This document shows positions 58,410 to 64,000 of a stretch of DNA of 64,000 nt, piece after piece. The translations under genes were made by a program, and so were the position numbers. The notes below the pieces were generated by a model. That model did not search any database, was not told the DNA's origin, and worked only from the letters and a program-made list of their open reading frames with translations. Source of the DNA: Opitutia bacterium Tous-C1TDCM (GTDB lineage Bacteria > Verrucomicrobiota > Verrucomicrobiia > Opitutales > Opitutaceae); assembly GCA_002288455.1 (NCBI GenBank), contig NEUS01000001.1:47996-111995 (forward strand), given 5' to 3'. Numbering within the stretch: position 1 is the stretch's first letter; every line of letters begins with the position of its first letter.

Positions 58410-59755
58410 CCCGGCGAAGCGGGGCCGCTTGCGGCGGCCGGATGGCGCAACCAAGTCATCGACGGAACGTACAGATACAGTCCACCCCGGGCGGTCACGA
58501 ATCGCGTCATCCCGGAAATACTTTGCTCTCCCCATGACCATGTTCCCGGCGGCGCAAGGGGCGGTTGGATGATCGGATCGGCCTGCCCGGTGGCGGCGGT
58601 CGGGAAATGAGGATCGCCGAACCAGGTGCGGTTCATGCGTTCAAACTGTTCCTCGATATGGCGCATATAGCCCATGAAGAACAGCCCGACCCTGCCGTCG
58701 ATCCCGTCGCCTTCCCGGTAGTCGGGTGAAGCGCGCAACGGCAACTGCCCGTCCTCGTCGTAAACCATGGAACGGCGCACGAACTGGCTGGTAAGAATAT
58801 GCGCGGCGTCCTTGATCTGCGGCCCGGTGTCCCGGGGATTGGCCTTCCGGATGTGCGCATGGAAGGGACAGCGGGTTCCTTGCGGATCGGATCTGAAGTC
58901 GAAGCGGTTGAGGTCCTCGCCGCATAGGGTCGCGAGGGGAGTACCATCGCGATTCCGACCAACCAGCAGCGCTCCGGAATCCCGGGCGGGCAGTTTGTCG
59001 CCATAGGCCTGGGTGAGCTTTGCTTCAAAAGCGCGAAACGCCCTCACGTTCTGGTCCAGTTTGCGCATCACGAGGAAGGTGCCGCCGGCGTGGGGCCCGT
59101 CCGATATCAGAAGGCGATCCAGACCGACTCTCGCCTCCGGCGCGGTCTCGGCGGGAGCAGCAAAGAAGTTCGTCGAGCTGATCCCGTCCCGGAAACCGAA
59201 AGGCTCCCGCAGAATCTTCCCCTGCGGGTCGTCGCTCCAGCGGATGCCGTTTTCCACCGTTTCCGACATCCGTGCGCCGCAACGCGCGAGCAACTCGGCG
59301 ATCCGGCGTTGCATGGGGTCGAGTTGGTCGGCGCAACGGTGGGCCAGAAGCCACATGCCGTGGGGATTCGCGCGATACTCGGGATCCCAATCCTCCGCGT
59401 CGCCCAGCCGACTCGCGGCGCCGGAATAGAACGGCAAGCCCATCGATTCGGGCGGAAGGCCCGCTTCGAAGTTGCAATGCCGGAAGAATCCTTCGGTCAG
59501 CGCCAAACTGAAAAAGGGCTCATCGACGCCGACCCGCTTCTGCGCCAGCTGCGCCCGGGCCGACGTCGCGAGCCCGGCATCGACGGCCTCCGGGAGGAGG
59601 CGGAGATTTTGCGGTGTCACCGCGTCGAAGCGACAGAAAACCAGCCGGACGAATTCCCGCCCGTGCCCTCTCACGATGTTGCCTTGGATCGTATCGAGCC
59701 AGGCGAGATGGGCCTCGTCGGCGGAGCTTAAGGGCAAGGCGGGAATTTTGGACAC
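58406..59755 (-). CDS. DyP-type haem peroxidase
   Basis: A 449-residue dye-decolourising peroxidase. IQGNIVRGHGREFVRLVF opens the ferredoxin-like fold; FGFRDGISS contains the distal GxxDG motif, CPFHAHIRKANPRDTG the proximal His, and GLFFMGYMRHIEEQFERMN with TWFGD the C-terminal haem lobe. No Tat signal or encapsulin-type tail is visible. The start is set at GTG 59755; no ATG fits. The family oxidises dyes, phenolics and lignin-like compounds with peroxide. It heads an operon in which stop and start codons overlap with a histidine kinase gene, an unusual partner. Confidence 0.92.
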   Translation of the reverse strand: MSKIPALPLSSADEAHLAWLDTIQGNIVRGHGREFVRLVFCRFDAVTPQNLRLLPEAVDAGLATSARAQLAQKRVGVDEPFFSLALTEGFFRHCNFEAGLPPESMGLPFYSGAASRLGDAEDWDPEYRANPHGMWLLAHRCADQLDPMQRRIAELLARCGARMSETVENGIRWSDDPQGKILREPFGFRDGISSTNFFAAPAETAPEARVGLDRLLISDGPHAGGTFLVMRKLDQNVRAFRAFEAKLTQAYGDKLPARDSGALLVGRNRDGTPLATLCGEDLNRFDFRSDPQGTRCPFHAHIRKANPRDTGPQIKDAAHILTSQFVRRSMVYDEDGQLPLRASPDYREGDGIDGRVGLFFMGYMRHIEEQFERMNRTWFGDPHFPTAATGQADPIIQPPLAPPGTWSWGEQSISGMTRFVTARGGLYLYVPSMTWLRHPAAASGPASPG

Positions 59756-60059
59756 GGGAAATCCGGTTGAGGGCGAAGGGGTAGCGGCCAAGGCGGCTTC
59801 CGCCCCGGCAGGAGCGAACCCGGCCCGACCGGCCCGGTTTTCCTGCGCCAAAGAGCTGAAGCAGACGAAGTCGCGTGAGTTGTTCGGCAGCGTATCAGCA
59901 GGGCGCACGCGAGCATGCGGGAGAGTGCGTATTTTGGGCGGGAAGTTTTCCCGGTTGCGGCCGGGGGCGGACGCCGCAGCAGCCGTGTACTCCGAGGCCG
60001 CCGGTGCAATTCGGATTTCTCGTCGCCACCGCCGGGCGGACGGCTTTGCTCCGGGGGCT
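59756..60059. other. 304-base divergent intergenic region
   Basis: Lies between the DyP operon (leftward) and the unknown gene at 60060 (rightward). The frame of DyP stays open upstream but the translation is not protein-like. No repeat, hairpin or recognisable operator was found. Both promoters must be here. Confidence 0.5.
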
Positions 60060-61457
60060 ATGGGATTTTTCGACCGCTTTTCCGGCAAAAAACCGACCTC
60101 TGCGCCTGTTCCGGCCCCGGCTGTTCCGACGGTGGCGTCGTCGGCGCCGGCCGCCAACCCGGAGGTTCCGGCGGCCGCCCCCGCCGGCTCCCCGGTCGGC
60201 AGCAAGGCCCGCATCGCGGCCGCGCGCGAGAAGCTCGAAATGAAGGACCTCGCTGGCGCCCTTGCCATTTACGAAGAGGTGCTCACGGCCGCGGGCGACC
60301 GCGCCGATGTCCTCGTCGCCATTTCCGGCGACCTCGGTTCCCACGGCCACGTCGCCCCGATCATCGAGCTCATCGCGCCGCGCTACGACGCCGACCGCCA
60401 CGGGCCGGCCACCGGGCTCAATCTCCTCCAGGCCTATCTCGCGGTGCGCAATCCCGACGCCGCGCAGCACGTGCTCGATATTCTGTTCTCGCTCGGCCGG
60501 CCGGAATTGGAAGACCGGCTGCACGGTTTCTCCAACGCCATCGCCGAACTGCTCGCCTCGCCCGATCAGGTGGCCGGCCAACCCGGCGGCGGCGCGCCGG
60601 GCGACGCCCCGAAAATCGGCCTCATTACGTTGAGCAAGCCGGTCTGGTTCTACGGCCTCGAACCGCTCGCGGCGCAGGTGCTGCCGCCGAAGGAGGGCCG
60701 GCTGCGGCGCCTCGCGTTCGCGCAACTCGCGCTACCCGGCTACGGCGACAAAGCCGCCGAACGCGCCAAGCAGCCCGAAGACGAACTCGGCCGCCTCTCC
60801 CGCGCGCTGCCGCTGTGGTTCGCGGAGACGTTCTACTTTTCCGCCGCCTACGCGTCCGTCGCCGCCATCGGCCTCGTGACGCCGCCCGAAGGCCCGGCGG
60901 GCAACCATCCGGTGATCTTCGGCGCCGAGTGGACCACAGAGAATCTGCGCCAGCTCGTCGAATCCAGCAGCGAGGGCCTCGACTACATCGTGACCGGTGC
61001 GCTGCGCGCCACGGCCGGCGACTACGAAGTCGTGCTGCGGGTTTGGGAAGTGAAGTCATTCCGTGAGCGCAAGACGTTCACGATCCGTTGGACGCCTTCG
61101 ACCGCCGACGCGGCCCTGACCCAGCTGCACACGCAAGTGCGCACGTACATGGAATGGTCGCCCAACAGCGCCGCCTTCGCGTACATCATGCCCTCGCAAC
61201 CGCGGGCCTGGCTGGAAACGCTCGGCGCTTCGCTCGGCCTGTTCCTCGCCGAGAAGACGTTGTTGCCGCGCGAGATTCTGGCGCCGGTCGCCGCCGACCT
61301 GCAGGCCGCGGGCGCCCGGGCCGCGGCCGGCGAAGGCGCCTCGCTGGCCTACCTGACCCTGCGGGCCCGCGCGGCCAAGCTCGGCGAGCCCGCGCCGGCC
61401 GGCCTCGCGCTGGCGCGCTCGCCGCTCGTGCAGCAGGCGGAAAAACTCACGGCCTGA
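60060..61457 (+). CDS. hypothetical protein with TPR-like N-terminal region
   Basis: A 465-residue cytoplasmic protein. The first 10 residues (MGFFDRFSGK) resemble membrane-touching starts seen in many bacterial proteins. An Ala/Pro linker to about 45 follows, then helical repeats (ARIAAAREKLEMKDLAGALA, TGLNLLQAYLAVRNPDAAQH). The C-terminal half is distinctive: KIGLITLSKPVWFYGL, LPLWFAETFYFSAAYASVAA and EGLDYIVTGALRATAGDYEV; the last resembles domains that sum system responses. No catalytic motif found. It lies five bases before the DAHP synthase ATG and is likely co-transcribed. Confidence 0.75.
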   Translation: MGFFDRFSGKKPTSAPVPAPAVPTVASSAPAANPEVPAAAPAGSPVGSKARIAAAREKLEMKDLAGALAIYEEVLTAAGDRADVLVAISGDLGSHGHVAPIIELIAPRYDADRHGPATGLNLLQAYLAVRNPDAAQHVLDILFSLGRPELEDRLHGFSNAIAELLASPDQVAGQPGGGAPGDAPKIGLITLSKPVWFYGLEPLAAQVLPPKEGRLRRLAFAQLALPGYGDKAAERAKQPEDELGRLSRALPLWFAETFYFSAAYASVAAIGLVTPPEGPAGNHPVIFGAEWTTENLRQLVESSSEGLDYIVTGALRATAGDYEVVLRVWEVKSFRERKTFTIRWTPSTADAALTQLHTQVRTYMEWSPNSAAFAYIMPSQPRAWLETLGASLGLFLAEKTLLPREILAPVAADLQAAGARAAAGEGASLAYLTLRARAAKLGEPAPAGLALARSPLVQQAEKLTA

Positions 61458-61462
61458 TCCGC

Positions 61463-62539
61463 ATGTCCGCCCGCACCTTCGATCTCCGGATCGTCGCCCA
61501 AAAACCGCTGATCGCGCCCGCCGTCCTCGAGGACGAATTGCCCCTGCCCGAAGCCGGCGCGGCGTTGATCTCGCGGTCGAGAAACGAAATCGCCGCGATC
61601 ATGGCCGGCGCGGACAACCGCCTGCTCGTGGTCGTCGGACCTTGTTCCATCCACGATCCCGCGGCCGCGCTCGACTACGCCGATCGTCTGCGTGCCGCGC
61701 TGCCGCTCTACGAACGCGAGCTCCTGCTCGTGATGCGCGTGTACTTCGAAAAGCCGCGCACCGTCGTCGGCTGGAAGGGCCTGATCAACGATCCGTTCCT
61801 CGACGGCAGTTTCCGGATCAACACCGGCCTGCGCCTTGCCCGCGAGCTCATGCTCGGCGTCGTCGCCCGCGGCCTGCCCGTCGGCACCGAGTTTCTGGAT
61901 ACGACGCTCGGGCAGTACTACGCCGACTTGGTTTCCTGGGGCGCGATCGGCGCCCGCACGGTCGAGAGCCAGATCCACCGCGAACTCGCCTCGGGTCTCT
62001 CGATGCCGGTGGGGTTCAAGAACCGCACCGACGGCGACGTGCAGGTCGCGGTCGACGCCATCCGCGCCGCGCGCCATCCGCATTGGTTTCCCTCGCTCAC
62101 GCGCGAAGGCGCGCCGGCCGTCATGGGCACCGCGGGCAACGAGCATGCGCATCTTGTCCTGCGCGGCGGTTCGGCCGGGCCCAATTTCTCCGCCGCCGCC
62201 GTGCAGGCCGCGGCCGAACTGCTGGCGAAGAACAACCTGCCGCCGCGGCTCATGGTCGATTGCTCGCACGCCAACAGCGGCAAGGACGCCGCCCGCCAGC
62301 CGGCCGTCGCCGCGGAACTCGCCGCGCGGATCGCGGCGGGCGACCGGACCGTCGCCGCCGTCATGCTCGAGAGCAATTTGCTCGCCGGCACGCAGCCGCA
62401 CGACGCCAAACCCTTGGTTTACGGCCGCAGCATCACCGATGCGTGCGTTTCTTGGGAGCAGACGTTGCCGGTCCTCGGGCAACTGGCCGAAGCGGTTCGG
62501 CGGCGCCGGGAGCGCCGGGGCGGCGCAGGTGAAAGTTGA
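61463..62539 (+). CDS. aroF: 3-deoxy-7-phosphoheptulonate synthase (DAHP synthase, type I)
   Basis: Joins phosphoenolpyruvate and erythrose 4-phosphate in the first step of the shikimate pathway. 358 residues, normal for the AroF/G/H type. Key blocks: VVVGPCSIHDP, MRVYFEKPRTVVGWKGLIND, GFKNRTDGDVQVAVDAIRAA, HLVLRGG and LMVDCSHANSGKD, which bind PEP, E4P and the metal. Feedback specificity for Phe, Tyr or Trp cannot be assigned, so the symbol is provisional. The last residues and stop (GES, AGT TGA) are supplied by the hairpin repeat that follows. Confidence 0.94.
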   Translation: MSARTFDLRIVAQKPLIAPAVLEDELPLPEAGAALISRSRNEIAAIMAGADNRLLVVVGPCSIHDPAAALDYADRLRAALPLYERELLLVMRVYFEKPRTVVGWKGLINDPFLDGSFRINTGLRLARELMLGVVARGLPVGTEFLDTTLGQYYADLVSWGAIGARTVESQIHRELASGLSMPVGFKNRTDGDVQVAVDAIRAARHPHWFPSLTREGAPAVMGTAGNEHAHLVLRGGSAGPNFSAAAVQAAAELLAKNNLPPRLMVDCSHANSGKDAARQPAVAAELAARIAAGDRTVAAVMLESNLLAGTQPHDAKPLVYGRSITDACVSWEQTLPVLGQLAEAVRRRRERRGGAGES

Positions 62540-62643
62540 AAGCTGAAAGTTGAAAGTCGGGCCCAAGCGTCCGACGGCGAATCCGTCCACCGGAAACGCG
62601 ATCCGGTTTCCGGTCTTTCAACTTTCACCCTTCAACTTTCAAC
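62529..62643. repeat. TTTCAAC-type hairpin repeat, copy E
   Basis: Left arm GTGAAAGTTGAAAGCTGAAA to GTTGAAAG, right arm CTTTCAACTTTCACCCTTCA to ACTTTCAAC; the arms pair over about 28 bases. Inside lies a second perfect stem, CCGGAAAC (62590-62597) with GTTTCCGG (62606-62613). It separates the converging DAHP synthase and rlmN genes and encodes the DAHP synthase stop. Confidence 0.88.
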
Positions 62644-62654
62644 CAAGGCCTGTT

Positions 62655-63734
<1,080 letters not shown>

Positions 63735-63749
63735 GGTGGGGAAACGTGG

Positions 63750-63789
63750 AAAACAAAACGCCGCCGACGCGGCAAAGCGAGCGGCGGCG
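63750..63789 (-). terminator. intrinsic terminator for the GH88-like gene
   Basis: On the minus strand, CGCCGCCG and CGGCGGCG form an 8-base stem (63782-63789 with 63759-63766), followed by TTTTGTTTT (63750-63758). It lies between the stop at 63811 and the rlmN start. Confidence 0.8.
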
Positions 63790-63810
63790 CGGAAGGTTTC
63801 CGGCAAAGGC

Positions 63811-64000
63811 TCAGAAGAACGTGTAGTACTTCCCGTCGGCGAGGCGGCGGATCAGGAGGGCGAGCTCCATGGCGTGGTAGTCGCCCCACATGCAGGCTTC
63901 GCCGCAGGGCACTTTGCGGCCGGCGGGCACATAGTCCCAGCCGTTCGGGCGGTGATACACGCTGTGCAGGAGCAGACCCTGGTGCTTCTTGTCGGCCGAC
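63811..64000 (-). CDS. glycoside hydrolase family 88/105-like, C-terminal end
   Basis: Only 62 codons before the stop are in the window. They read in part GLLLHSVYHRPNGWDYVPAG, then PCGEACMWGDYHAMELALLI and end KYYTFF. The xxWGDYHxxExALxL ending is characteristic of unsaturated glucuronyl/rhamnogalacturonyl hydrolases, which trim products of polysaccharide lyases. The assignment is from this short stretch alone. Confidence 0.6.
   Translation of the reverse strand, partial: SADKKHQGLLLHSVYHRPNGWDYVPAGRKVPCGEACMWGDYHAMELALLIRRLADGKYYTFF

Noticed and set aside
58406..58480. Encapsulin-targeting tail on the DyP peroxidase
   Set aside because: The C-terminus (HPAAASGPASPG) lacks the hydrophobic SLxIGSL-type cargo motif and no encapsulin shell gene is nearby.

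Overview
The window is about 64 kb of very GC-rich DNA with strong G/C preference at third codon positions. No tRNA, rRNA or CRISPR was seen. The protein set points to a Verrucomicrobiota bacterium of the Opitutaceae type: a Planctomycetes/Verrucomicrobia style cytochrome-DUF1549-DUF1553 protein followed by a DUF1501 protein, TonB receptors whose mature N-termini carry the 'xLSPFVV / VVLDAFTV' signature, a FecI/FecR pair, a delta-60 repeat giant, a CE15 glucuronoyl esterase next to an SGNH acetylesterase, and many GTG starts joined by 4-base ATGA/GTGA overlaps. The assignment rests on recognition of families, not on a search.

Layout. 1-7 kb: an asparaginase cut by the left edge, divergent from an operon of a lipoprotein-type Gfo/Idh oxidoreductase, the PSD1-type protein and a DUF1501 protein. 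7-12 kb: an ECF sigma/FecR pair divergent from an STN-bearing TonB receptor. 12-17 kb: a secreted alpha/beta hydrolase; a threonine dehydratase behind a leader that reads as a complete Ile/Val attenuator; an amidohydrolase-like protein with an RGG-rich tail and missing metal ligands; and a nucleotidyltransferase. 17-35 kb: a carbohydrate-utilisation locus that resembles a sialic-acid (nan-like) or related amino-sugar system. It contains a GntR/FCD regulator, a TonB receptor, an MFS carrier, a kelch protein, an aldolase of the NanA/DapA fold, two BNR sialidase-like proteins, an esterase, an FAD oxidoreductase, an APH-fold sugar kinase, a PIG-L deacetylase and an SDR. Four TGGTATACCA-type palindromes lie in just the two divergent promoter regions of this locus. 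A group II intron sits between the receptor and the converging aldolase-kelch-MFS operon.

35-45 kb: two small or unknown proteins, a peroxiredoxin, a small Gly-rich protein overlapping an M50 protease, the 1943-residue delta-60 repeat protein and an acyltransferase. 45-49 kb: hemicellulose-type esterases (SGNH acetylesterase and CE15). 49-54 kb: uvrC, a cinA-like gene, a lytic transglycosylase, an orphan NarL-type regulator and a BioF-like alpha-oxoamine synthase. 55-60 kb: a coupled operon of a DyP-type peroxidase, a membrane hybrid histidine kinase and an unknown 197-residue protein. 60-64 kb: an unknown protein, a DAHP synthase, rlmN and the 3' end of a GH88-like gene.

The strongest observations are the attenuator before the threonine dehydratase, the operator set that ties the 17-32 kb locus together, the DyP-histidine kinase operon, and families of palindromic intergenic repeats. 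At least three copies share one consensus with compensated arms, and others supply stop codons to flanking genes.
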